Below, one piece after another: positions 1 to 9,213 of a stretch of 58,397 bases of DNA. The notes beneath the pieces are model-generated. The model was not told where the DNA came from. It searched no databases and saw only the letters and a program-made list of their open reading frames with translations. Each line of letters starts with the position of its first letter. The first letter of the stretch is position 1. A program made the translations under genes and the position numbers. The DNA is from Gracilaria caudata (Eukaryota > Rhodophyta > Florideophyceae > Gracilariales > Gracilariaceae): NCBI GenBank assembly GCA_030374735.1, contig JASCIV010000052.1:1-58397 (forward strand), written 5' to 3'.

Positions 1-3000
1 GTGACATACTCGAGCACACGTAGAACACACTCCTTCCGACCCTGATAGCTCACATGAATAGCAAAAGTACCAATGCTGTTCGACAAATTGACTTCCGGTG
101 GTGGTATACGTGCATAGAGGGCGGGCTTCGGAATCTCTTGACTCTTGCGATCTAGAAACATTTCTTGTAAGAAGAGATATCATGGTCGCAGAAGCATCCA
201 TTGAAGAGCTTTCATCACTCGGTTTCTTCTCAGACTCAGCCATTGCAGGATTAGCGAGAGTTGTCGGCTCTCCCGTTGGACTTGACAGACCTTTCTCTAT
301 GCAACCCAAGAGCTCGCAGAGGAACAGCACAAGGTGCTTCCAGTCGTAATTTCCAGGTGAGAGAAGCAAACGTTTTGAGGTCCTTTCAAGCGCTCGCAAA
401 AGAAATCCGAACATAGCAGGTTCCAAGTAAACGGGCGAAATGTTATGGGTACATCTTGCAGATACTAGTCCGTAGCAAATCGTAAGACGAACGGCAAAGT
501 TTAAAATGCGACATTTTCCTTCCAGTCCGACTTCAGTGGCCTCATCGAAAATCTTGCAAGTCGCATGAAAAAGATCTCGCAGAAGTTGGGCTGCAAGCTC
601 TGAATCATCCATGCCCACAATCTTTTCAACTATTGATAGAACTCCGTCGTTTAGGGTGGCAGATTCGACAATAGAACGCAGAACCATCTTCTCCCAAACC
701 AGGCCATCACCTTCATGCATCTGCTTCAGTCCCGTAAGCAGAGCCCCTCTCCACACCCCTGACTTCTGAGATGCTTCAGTCAACAATGCAAAGGATTCAC
801 CGTGAAGGGAAACAGCCACTGCGGATTCATCCGCCGGTACAAAAAGGCAAGAAAGGAGATTAGCCAAGGACACTTGAGGCAGGTCTCGACTTAACCAACT
901 TCTTAGTTCATCTTTTGCCACATCCTCTGGAATTTTACTCTGAAAGGAAACGAACTGCAGAACTTCATCCAAATCATCGAGCGAAGCTGTATCACGGGCA
1001 AACAGGCAAAGCGCGCGAATTACACGAGGCGAAGTGGTGTCTCGCTCGGCTAGTTTTGCAAATCCACAAACTCGAGCGATGAAAGATATAACTGTGCTGG
1101 TGTTGGTCTCTTGTTCAGATAAAAGACCGAAGCTGCGACGCAGAAAGGTATCGATGAATACCCACATAGAGGCTGCAAGTTCGGCACTAAACTGTGGAAC
1201 AAACAGTATGTGACTTGCAACTTGAATGATGAGATCCCGCATTGACTTCAATTGACTCTGAGGAATGTGATTAAGAAACTCAGAACAGGACAAGAAAACG
1301 CTTGCAAGCACTTGAGGTGTCCTTCCAGACCCAAGACTCCTCAAGTAAAACATTGCCTGCTGGAGTGCGGAACAGACCGGAATATCTGCGCTGTTGTTCT
1401 TAAATATTGATGTCCTTTCAGCACAATCAATGCTGGTCTTCCTGATCTCTTCTTCAGGAGATCTTTGGAAAGCATCTAGCAGTCTTATGTAGTTGTCAGA
1501 TGGCTCATTATAGATAGCATCTGCAATGCAGTCCAAAGATGTTTGCAATACAGTGGTGAGAAGCCATTCGGCCTGCTCAATGACCTTTGCGTGGGGACGA
1601 TTGCAATTATATAGAAGGATACATTCCAGTGAGAAAAGAACCGGTATCGCCGAAGACTTACGAACGGCATTCTTGATGATTTCAAAGCAATGCGTATCCC
1701 TGGAGGCCTGCTCAACCATGAACGGTGACAGGAGTTCAAACGCCTTTGTCTCCTCGAACCTAGAAGTGTTGGATGATTGATCAGCACGATTGATAGCTTG
1801 TAGTGGAGGAAGGAGCCTTTCCATCATAACGAACGACCAGTATAAATGGAAAAACTGTTTCACGCTGTTCAGAGCTGAGGCTTCTTGAATGTAATCGGTT
1901 CCTGTCGCTGATACTGAGGCGCGTGACAAAGTTCGCAAATCTCGTTCTAGCTGTGAGCAGCATCTCACGCAGATCTTTCCAATGATCCCTGGAGCATCTT
2001 TCACTATATTCCAAACCCGCCTTATTTGCAGGGCATCCACATGGGCTTTACGGAGCGCAAGAACCCCGAATTCCGCTTTCTCAGGGAGTATTTCAGGATA
2101 AGACGGTTCCGGAGCAAGGTCGGGGTCCCTTCGGTAAAGAGCTGCGAATGCAATGCGATGGACATCAAGGTCTTCGGAAATTCCCAAAGAGATTGAAGCA
2201 CTGTAGCTCAGTAAGATCAACGAAGCCGCGACGTGACTCACCGAGATATCTGACGCTTCGTCCGAGGTTGTCATAGCTCTCAGAAATTCCACTATGCATT
2301 CCATCAGCGTAACTGTATTAAGCTCCGATATCACGGTCAGCATTAAAGACAAAATGCTATCAGTAGTGAGACCCTGATTATCATCTTGCCTGTCAGTCTT
2401 AGTTTCGCTTTGAGTACCGCGTGACTCGAATAGACTCCATAAATGTATAACAGCTTCAGCTCGGAAGGACCCGATGATACCTGAGAGTACAGGGTTCGTC
2501 CTCTGACAGGTTTCGGTCATCGTCTTGATAAGACGCTGGACAAGACATTTTCGCAATTCGTTTGGATGATGGTCGACATGGTTCCTCAGTTCTGGACCAA
2601 TGAAAGAACCAAAATCCACCATAGCAGCCCGTAAGTCATAACTTGATGACGATGAGTTAAACACGAACAAACTGGCGCTGCTGCAAATACGACCAGCGAT
2701 TCGAAGAATGTCTAGATCCTTGTATCTTCCCAGAGAGTGAGCTTTCTGCAGCCACTTTCCCAGTGTATCCAGTGCAAGAGCAGCGACCTCTTTGTGCAAT
2801 TCAATTCTCTCGTTTTGCTCTACGAAAACTTCACTGTTCAAACCAACTGATATTCCTGTTCCAAAGAAGTCACGGCATCTACTCTCAACTTGATCAGCAG
2901 AAAACAAAGAGGAATCTTGGCGCACCGGAGGACTATCAGAACAATCGTCTGACTCATCAGGGGGACAAGGTAGCGTACCTTCCGAAATTGACACAACAGA

Positions 3001-4275
3001 CTCATCTGCTGATTCTTGAGAAAAATGACGCCCTGCCGCCTCGAAAAGACGAACCAGAAGCCCAATTATTCCCTCTTTCTCTCCAGTTCTCTTCGCATAC
3101 TCTTCGCAAGCGTGGTACACAGTACCAGTCGCAATGCGACCTTCATCACCATCTTCCTCAGCAGCGACTACCCTTTCCCCGAGAAAAGAACGTGCAGCTT
3201 GAGAAAGAGTACCGTGACCGCCGCTGACCTCCGGAGCACGTTCTTGTTCTGCTGGACTTCCAACTCGTCTGTTGTTCAAGGTTGCTGATATGTTACTGGC
3301 TGACTGGTCAAGCGGTTTCCGTGACATCTCAAGTTCCAGTATAAGATGAAGGGTCGATAACAGACAGACTGCACCTTCCGCACTTTGAGTTTCTCTCTCA
3401 GTCTGCTCGTATCGCTTTGCGCTGCTCAGCATCCCCCCAAACAGAGCCGAAAGCATTGAAACAGGGGTAAAAGCAGTTCTGCCATTGTTCATAAGTATGC
3501 GATTCGCCGTTTGCACCCATCCCATAGCATCAATTGTCACGTGCTCCATTGTAATAGCTCCAAGATGCATTGCGCCAGCTACCAAAGTTGTTCGGAGAGA
3601 ATTTGAAGAGAAGAACGAAAGTGAAGGTTTTGAATCCTTTTGTTGAAAGGAACACAGAGCAGAAGCGAGCGCAAGAAGCCTTGTACTCAAGTTAACAGCA
3701 GTTTCACATGTTATTTTGGACCCAAGAGCCTGACGTGATACTACTGCCAGGCAATGTGTGGCCACATCGCTGAGTCGCAAAATCGCATTCACCGCTCTCA
3801 GTATTGATACCTGTGTATTGTCTGAGACGGTAGAGCGCGATAAACGGTGCATAGTTCGTCGATTTCCATTTGTCCCTATTTTCGCTTTCGCAGAAGTGCG
3901 GAAGTCCGTGGATGAAACAGTTGAGGTTGTTCTCGGCAGAAATCCTAGAAGTCGCTCTAACGCGCCGCAAGTGATCTCAAGTTCCCCTGGACTTGTGCAT
4001 AATGAGTCAGATGCCGCTCTTGCTTCAGCTAGCATAAAAACGGAGGCCACCTGCACTAAGGAGGTCCCACTGGAGCCTAAGACTTCTGCTACGGTCTTGC
4101 GGTTGTTTGAAGACGTGTTGATATATTCCGAAAGCTTAAGCGTGGTGCCATCGGTACAAAGCAGAGGCAGGGATTCCACACCTGCAGCAGACAAAAGACG
4201 ACGAACAGCATCATGATCAACTTTAGGTTTGTCGTGGTAATGTACAAGAACTCGGACGGCGAAAAGTTGCTCCAT
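1..4275 (-). CDS. UBR4: UBR4/BIG-type giant E3 ubiquitin ligase, N-terminal part (runs off the left edge)
   Basis: A single frame of 1,425 codons is open from an ATG at 4275 to base 1 with no stop. I checked every in-frame triplet; an in-frame stop lies just upstream at 4309-4311. The last 38 residues are the first half of a UBR box: Cys1388, then QHWYFCYSC around 1400-1408, then GVCSTCARVCH at 1415-1425. In UBR4 (animals) and BIG (plants) this zinc-binding box follows a helical N-terminal region of about 1,600 residues, so the size and order fit. The family recognises N-degrons and acts in protein quality control. The remaining N-terminal 1,380 residues look alpha-helical and carry no other motif I recognise. 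The rest of the gene, expected to be thousands of residues longer, lies beyond the window. The absence of introns over 4.3 kb is notable. The identity rests on the UBR box plus size and order. Confidence 0.85.
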   Translation of the reverse strand, partial: MEQLFAVRVLVHYHDKPKVDHDAVRRLLSAAGVESLPLLCTDGTTLKLSEYINTSSNNRKTVAEVLGSSGTSLVQVASVFMLAEARAASDSLCTSPGELEITCGALERLLGFLPRTTSTVSSTDFRTSAKAKIGTNGNRRTMHRLSRSTVSDNTQVSILRAVNAILRLSDVATHCLAVVSRQALGSKITCETAVNLSTRLLALASALCSFQQKDSKPSLSFFSSNSLRTTLVAGAMHLGAITMEHVTIDAMGWVQTANRILMNNGRTAFTPVSMLSALFGGMLSSAKRYEQTERETQSAEGAVCLLSTLHLILELEMSRKPLDQSASNISATLNNRRVGSPAEQERAPEVSGGHGTLSQAARSFLGERVVAAEEDGDEGRIATGTVYHACEEYAKRTGEKEGIIGLLVRLFEAAGRHFSQESADESVVSISEGTLPCPPDESDDCSDSPPVRQDSSLFSADQVESRCRDFFGTGISVGLNSEVFVEQNERIELHKEVAALALDTLGKWLQKAHSLGRYKDLDILRIAGRICSSASLFVFNSSSSSYDLRAAMVDFGSFIGPELRNHVDHHPNELRKCLVQRLIKTMTETCQRTNPVLSGIIGSFRAEAVIHLWSLFESRGTQSETKTDRQDDNQGLTTDSILSLMLTVISELNTVTLMECIVEFLRAMTTSDEASDISVSHVAASLILLSYSASISLGISEDLDVHRIAFAALYRRDPDLAPEPSYPEILPEKAEFGVLALRKAHVDALQIRRVWNIVKDAPGIIGKICVRCCSQLERDLRTLSRASVSATGTDYIQEASALNSVKQFFHLYWSFVMMERLLPPLQAINRADQSSNTSRFEETKAFELLSPFMVEQASRDTHCFEIIKNAVRKSSAIPVLFSLECILLYNCNRPHAKVIEQAEWLLTTVLQTSLDCIADAIYNEPSDNYIRLLDAFQRSPEEEIRKTSIDCAERTSIFKNNSADIPVCSALQQAMFYLRSLGSGRTPQVLASVFLSCSEFLNHIPQSQLKSMRDLIIQVASHILFVPQFSAELAASMWVFIDTFLRRSFGLLSEQETNTSTVISFIARVCGFAKLAERDTTSPRVIRALCLFARDTASLDDLDEVLQFVSFQSKIPEDVAKDELRSWLSRDLPQVSLANLLSCLFVPADESAVAVSLHGESFALLTEASQKSGVWRGALLTGLKQMHEGDGLVWEKMVLRSIVESATLNDGVLSIVEKIVGMDDSELAAQLLRDLFHATCKIFDEATEVGLEGKCRILNFAVRLTICYGLVSARCTHNISPVYLEPAMFGFLLRALERTSKRLLLSPGNYDWKHLVLFLCELLGCIEKGLSSPTGEPTTLANPAMAESEKKPSDESSSMDASATMISLLTRNVSRSQESRDSEARPLCTYTTTGSQFVEQHWYFCYSCELSGSEGVCSTCARVCH

Positions 4276-5288
4276 TGTTACAGGACAAGGAGACTTTACG
4301 AGTAGAAATCACACTCACAGACGACGATACGTTCAGAACTGCAAATGTGGTGCAACTAGTCCACGCAGTGTACTTTGTTAAGCGAGGTTTGTTTCAGTTT
4401 GCGAGTAGTCAAAGAGTTAGATGGCAATTGGGTTTTCTAGACAGATGAGCTTTTGCAGGTGTTGGCGTTAGGAAGTGTTTCAGTTCATGGGCGCTGCAGC
4501 GTTCTGCTTTGTACCTTTGGTGGGATAAGATGCGTTCAATCTAGCCTGCTAAGAACCAAGCTTTCGTTGATCAAGCAAAAAGAAATCTGGAACATGAACC
4601 TTTGACACAGGTCTATCTATTCAACCTTGGCAATGCGTCCATGTGTCCAATCTGGTTTTCTGCAGTGATGGACCTGTTCCCGACACAGCCCTGTGGCCGT
4701 CCTAGAAGGCAGCTTTTGCCCATTCGAAGTGGTTGACCAATGAAATCACCGAAACGGGTCATATGGACAGCAAGGAGTCGACGAGCATGCCTAGTCGTTC
4801 CGCACTTCCAGGTTGGAAGTTCCAAAGGCGCGTGTGTACACGTTGAAGCACCCCTGTAAAAAAATGTCTGAATCTCAAGTGACATCTACAAAGGGTACCT
4901 TTGTACCACGGTGGTACCTTGGATCATATTCGTTGATCGGACAATAATATTGTTATATTATATCCTTCCCTCCCCTCCAATGGTAGATAGACCTGGTTCG
5001 CTTATCATCTTCTGAGATCACCACGGGTTGTCATTAAACTTTTCCAGGTACTAGTTGAACTGCATGCAACACTCCCTGTTCGACAGAAAGAAAGAAGAAG
5101 TCTGGGATATCGCGCTCTAGGTTCCCAGGCAGTTCAGGGAAAACGACTGGCGGAATCAGGAAACAGCGTAGTTTTGCAAGATAGCTTTTATCATCTTTCC
5201 CAGAATCCCGGGACTACGGGACCCCAGAATCAGGGCAACTGCACGCTTCCAGTGCAAGAGTTCCAAAACTCAAGTGTGCTGCTCAAAC
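4276..5288. promoter_or_regulatory. Divergent intergenic region UBR4 / gamma-glutamylcyclotransferase-like
   Basis: About 1 kb separates two divergent starts, so it probably holds both promoters. I see no credible coding frame. It contains a compound inverted element at 4887-4917 and an AT-rich patch near 4943-4963. The 90-codon minus frame at 4613-4885 has no recognisable content and I do not call it a gene. Confidence 0.5.
4887..4917. promoter_or_regulatory. Compound palindrome built from two TAC-AAGG-TA elements
   Basis: TACAAAGGGTA (4887-4897) overlaps the inverse-orientation element TACCTTTGTA (4896-4905) by two bases. Next to it GTACCAC (4903-4909) and GTGGTAC (4911-4917) form a perfect 7-bp inverted repeat around one base. 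The element lies about 370-400 bp upstream of the start at 5289 and about 610 bp upstream of UBR4. Related elements occur in other intergenic regions of the window. A regulatory role is inferred. Confidence 0.45.
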
Positions 5289-5807
5289 ATGGTATTGCCT
5301 ACTACCGTTGAAGACGGGCGGATGTTGTACTTTGTATACGGGACGTTGAAGCGCGGACTTCCGAATGAAGCTCAAATTCCAACAAGTGTGACATACGTCG
5401 GAGAGGCATCAACGAAGCATGCATTTCCTCTGGTTGTCGACACGGAGTATCATGTTCCTTTTATGATTGATTCTGAAAACTACAAAACTGCAAAGCGGGT
5501 ATCTGGTGAACTTATTCTGGTAGATAAAGATGCTGGAAAAACCTTGGATCAGTTTGAGGGGGTCGGTGCTGGGTTTTATTTTGTTAAACCCACTGAGGTT
5601 TTCATTAGCCAGCTTTCTGAGTTGTATCAGGGAGAGCTCTCTGCCGGGCAGACGGTTGTAGCAAATGTGTACTTCAGGGACCCGTCGAATGCAGGACCCT
5701 CTTGGGCACATAAATGGACTGTAGAACGCCTACTAAGCCTGCCTACTACGGACGAATATACGCGTGAAATGGGTAACAAGTACACCAGTCGAACCGAGCG
5801 CGGTTGA
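5289..5807 (+). CDS. Gamma-glutamylcyclotransferase / AIG2-like family protein
   Basis: The 172-residue protein has the family's substrate loop YGTLKRG at residues 17-23. The acidic residue expected to act as general base is Glu90 in LDQFEG. The family includes gamma-glutamylamine cyclotransferases, which release 5-oxoproline from gamma-glutamyl amines, and plant AIG2-like proteins. Length matches the family (150-190 residues). I start at the ATG at 5289: the frame extends upstream only through a GTG codon at 5274, and the motif starts soon after this ATG. No targeting signal is evident, so it is probably cytosolic. The exact substrate cannot be read from the sequence. Confidence 0.8.
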   Translation: MVLPTTVEDGRMLYFVYGTLKRGLPNEAQIPTSVTYVGEASTKHAFPLVVDTEYHVPFMIDSENYKTAKRVSGELILVDKDAGKTLDQFEGVGAGFYFVKPTEVFISQLSELYQGELSAGQTVVANVYFRDPSNAGPSWAHKWTVERLLSLPTTDEYTREMGNKYTSRTERG

Positions 5808-6578
5808 GAGTTTAAGAATATATTCGCGAAAAGATAACGGAGTTTTGTAGTTGGATCTTTCCAGTCTAACCCTCATCATCAACCTCAACGCAAGCGACAT
5901 AAGTGGAATTCGGAAATCGGGTAGAAGGTTGGTTGACTAGGTATGTAAGTATTTTTTCGCGGTGCTTCTACGGGCAAAGCATGGAGAACCGCGAGGACGA
6001 GTACGCGAATGCGGCAGAAGATGCAGCTCAGATCTATGAGAAAAGGCAACCAGGTTAATCATGTTGTAAAGATAGTTGAGTTCGGGTTCGTAATTACAAG
6101 GGATTCCCTTGAAGGGAACGCTACCGCCTGGGCGCTCCGTGAATCGCTTGGGAGCATCATCATGATGATGATCATCATGAATGATTCATGATGCTCCGAT
6201 CAAGCCGAGGCAAATGGGTCGAATCATCGGAGGACCGTGAATTCGAACAAAAAATATAACAGCCAGATGAAAGGCTCGAAATGCATGTTGCAAGGCAAGA
6301 TCATCGTGGTGAATGATCGAGGATTATCTCTGGACGGATACGGCTGTAGAAGTTGAACTCGTCCTAAACCCCGAATTCGCCTATCTTAATCCCCTTACCT
6401 TATGCAGTATTAATTGTGAGTACATCCTCGTTATTTATCCGCACCCGCTTCGCTCAGATTCTGGGACGAACTGCGTTAGACTCACGAAAACAATTAGATG
6501 TGAGGCGAATCGAATTTCCGAGCATTCGAGAACCTTTCTCGCATTATCTTTAGCTGTGCGAAACAAGCTCAGCTTCTG
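5808..6578. other. Intergenic, with a palindrome-rich hairpin
   Basis: No convincing gene. Small frames at 6009-6191 and 6313-6579 lack family features. The main structure is the nested palindrome at 6151-6197. The rest presumably holds the 3' end of the upstream gene and the promoter of the dehydrogenase. Confidence 0.5.
6151..6197. repeat. Nested palindromes and 10-bp-stem hairpin
   Basis: GGAGCATCAT (6151-6160) pairs perfectly with ATGATGCTCC (6188-6197). Within it lie two overlapping perfect palindromes, CATCATCATGATGATG (6155-6170) and ATGATGATCATCAT (6165-6178). The tract is built from ATC/ATG trinucleotides, so part of the symmetry may be low complexity, but the 10-bp outer stem is not. 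It is about 380 bp upstream of the dehydrogenase start. Confidence 0.6.
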
Positions 6579-7937
6579 ATGGATTCGAATAATCATGCTG
6601 CAATGTCTTCCTACGATGAGCTTCTTGCTCTTTTGAAATCCAAAGACGCCATTATTGGGGTAATTGGGCTAGGTTACGTCGGGCTTCCTCTTGCAAACCT
6701 TCTCCACGAATCAGGATATCGAGTAATCGGCTACGACGTTGATGGGCTCAAGATCGAGAGGTTGAAAAAAGGAATATCTTATATTCGTCATATGGAACCA
6801 GATGTAGCTAAGAGGCTCTCACAATCGAATCGCTTTACCCCAACTACAGATTTCAACAAACTTGAGCTCTGTCAGGTTCTCATCATATGTCTGCCCACAC
6901 CAGTTGGCACTCACGACGAACCTGACATGTCGTATGTGTTTTCCACTGCATCGCAGTTGGCGAAGATCATTAGACCCAAAACTCTTGTTGTTCTGGAGTC
7001 GACAACGTACCCGGGTGCTACGGATTCAGATCTGGTTGATATGTTATCAGCATCAGAGCTCAAGGTTGGCGAGGACATCTTTGTTGCATTCTCTCCAGAA
7101 CGGGAAGATCCGGCCAATGCAGTTTACAAAACCCATAACATTCCAAAGCTGGTGGGTGGTGTCGATGAAAAGTCATCCATGTTAGTGGAACAGCTTTATA
7201 AGAATGGTGGATTCCAAAAACCAGTTCGCGTATCATCTGCCCGGGTAGCAGAGTGTGCGAAGCTCTTGGAGAATACATATCGAGCTGTTAACATCGCGTT
7301 GGTAAATGAGTTAAAGATCGTGTTTGAAAGCATGGATGTTGATATCTGGGAAGTTTTGGATGCGGCAGGTACAAAGCCATTCGGATTTCAACGATTTGAT
7401 CCTGGACCCGGTATTGGTGGGCATTGTATTCCAATTGATCCGTTCTATCTAACATGGAAAGCAAAAGAAAGCGGAGCTCCTTGCAGTTTCATAGAGCTTG
7501 CTGCGAAAACGAACGCCCGAATGCCGATGAGAGTAGTGAAGCGTACGCAAGACGCTCTTAATGATGACAAGAAGTGTGCAAATGGAAGCCTCATATTACT
7601 GTTGGGCATAGCTTACAAACCCAACGTGGACGACATTCGTGAAGCGCCATCTCTTGTAATATGGGAAGAGTTGCTGGCCTTGGGTGCTCGAGTCGAATAC
7701 TATGACCCGTGTGTTCCGGTTGTTTGTCACACTCGAAAACATTCCGAATTGTCTATGAAGGAGGGCGTGCCAGAAGCTAATCTAAGTGCAAAAATCCCAG
7801 AGTACGATGCCATTATATTGATAACACATCATGACCGCTTCGGGAAGTACTCTTTCTTGAGTGGTTTTCAGGGCATCGTTATCGATACTCGCAACCGAGT
7901 ACCGAAGCACATGGGGTTACGAATATTGCGGGCATAG
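6579..7937 (+). CDS. Bacterial-type UDP-N-acetylhexosamine 6-dehydrogenase (WbpA/WecC-like)
   Basis: This 452-residue nucleotide-sugar dehydrogenase has an N-terminal Rossmann motif GLGYVG (residues 30-35), a central PTP/SPER-type substrate region (FSPERED) and the catalytic cysteine in GGHCIPIDPFY (Cys283). A C-terminal UDP-binding domain starts near GIAYKPNVDDIREAPS. The GPGIGGHCIPIDPFYLTWK wording is that of bacterial UDP-GlcNAc/UDP-ManNAc dehydrogenases, not eukaryotic UDP-glucose dehydrogenase. These enzymes oxidise C6 of a UDP-HexNAc in two NAD-dependent steps to give a uronic acid for surface polysaccharide. The frame is intronless and starts at an ATG. No targeting peptide is obvious. 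Bacterial ancestry (lateral or endosymbiotic) is inferred. The GlcNAc versus ManNAc choice is open. Confidence 0.88.
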   Translation: MDSNNHAAMSSYDELLALLKSKDAIIGVIGLGYVGLPLANLLHESGYRVIGYDVDGLKIERLKKGISYIRHMEPDVAKRLSQSNRFTPTTDFNKLELCQVLIICLPTPVGTHDEPDMSYVFSTASQLAKIIRPKTLVVLESTTYPGATDSDLVDMLSASELKVGEDIFVAFSPEREDPANAVYKTHNIPKLVGGVDEKSSMLVEQLYKNGGFQKPVRVSSARVAECAKLLENTYRAVNIALVNELKIVFESMDVDIWEVLDAAGTKPFGFQRFDPGPGIGGHCIPIDPFYLTWKAKESGAPCSFIELAAKTNARMPMRVVKRTQDALNDDKKCANGSLILLLGIAYKPNVDDIREAPSLVIWEELLALGARVEYYDPCVPVVCHTRKHSELSMKEGVPEANLSAKIPEYDAIILITHHDRFGKYSFLSGFQGIVIDTRNRVPKHMGLRILRA

Positions 7938-9213
7938 CCTTTTGTCAACGAGAGATCATGATTATTAAGAGCCTTGTATGAATATGCAGGAAAAGGGTAA
8001 TTAAAGTGCTATTTGGGAGCCGTTTGTCTCAATGCGGTGACTATTGACTTTCATCGACTCAGGGATAAATGTAACTACAAGTGCTTCACGCACTAAGGAT
8101 AAAGCAGGAACAAAGGTACAGTACTCGTAGGCCCTTTTAGGCAAAAGGGTAAAAGGCGGTTACATATTGCCCTGTACTCTGTAGTACAAAGTTTGTAACA
8201 GTTAACCTTCGGAGAGGGTCAGCCCTCTTAACTTCGTGAAAACAAAGAAAACGCCATTCGCGTACCACGGTGTCGTACATCATCAATGATGACACCCCTG
8301 CAGCAGGTCAATGGCTTCTTGTACATCATATCCTGTGGGCAGGCTATAAAGGTATTTCAACGAACAAGCGAAACGCTCTACCCTTGCTTGTAATACATGC
8401 AAGGGTAACGATATTAAATATTGCTTTTAAGACTTTTTGAGACCATTCGTGACGTGTGCACGGCACTGTGAAGCTTTTGGGATATACCTCAATCCCTTGA
8501 CAATTGGAAAAGGAATGACCCGTGTCCACGCTATCCCGCTGGAAGCTTCTGACAACAAGGAGGGACAAAGAGCTGTGGAGGATGGCCATGGCGCATCCAT
8601 ACTACCCAATAGGGGTACTGCACTTGTCAGCCTATAGATCGAAACCTGCAAATGTATATCTCGCCCCACAACCTCACAGTCTGGACTCTTGGCGTGGAAG
8701 TTTTGCTTACCAAGGACCATCCATGCCGTAATAATATCTTCGATGAAACCAGAAATGTGCTCGATTTGAGCAGTCTCAGATCAATTCATACTCAGCGCCT
8801 TCCTCCGCCGCATCGTCGAAGTTGCGTTCATGACACGGTACTGGCTCTAATGTGTCATAATCCGTTAGAGTTTATGCCACTGCACCCGAGCTTAACCACG
8901 CAAGCGAAACGAATCCCAAACAAGAGACCCACACAAAAGCCACTGCAATCGTCAGCTCTCACCAGTGTGAAAGGTTCCTCCCCCGACATTCCTTGGAATT
9001 GGTCTCACAGCCTTCGCAACCATTGCAACCTCGTCAGGGCCCGCGACATCCAAGCATACTCTCACTCTGAGCAATTACTCTTCCTCAGTTGTTGACTGTC
9101 TGGTAGGTCCTGGCTGGTGAATAACCAGTCGGTTGCTTAAGAGGAAGAAGCCATCACGTGTTTTTGGCGTTATACAGTCTTAAGTTGAAGAATCACTATC
9201 TTACTCGGCTGCG
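7938..9213. other. Intergenic, no gene recognised
   Basis: Nearly 1.3 kb with only short unrelated frames. It contains a perfect 9-bp inverted repeat, TACCCTTGC (8379-8387) and GCAAGGGTA (8399-8407), with an 11-base loop. A small CATCA-A-TGATG palindrome lies near 8280-8290. It presumably carries the promoter and 5' UTR of the DUF1517 gene. Confidence 0.5.

Noticed and set aside
98..3970. Numerous short frames on both strands within 1-4275
   Set aside because: All are shadows of the continuous UBR4 frame, which is open across the entire segment.
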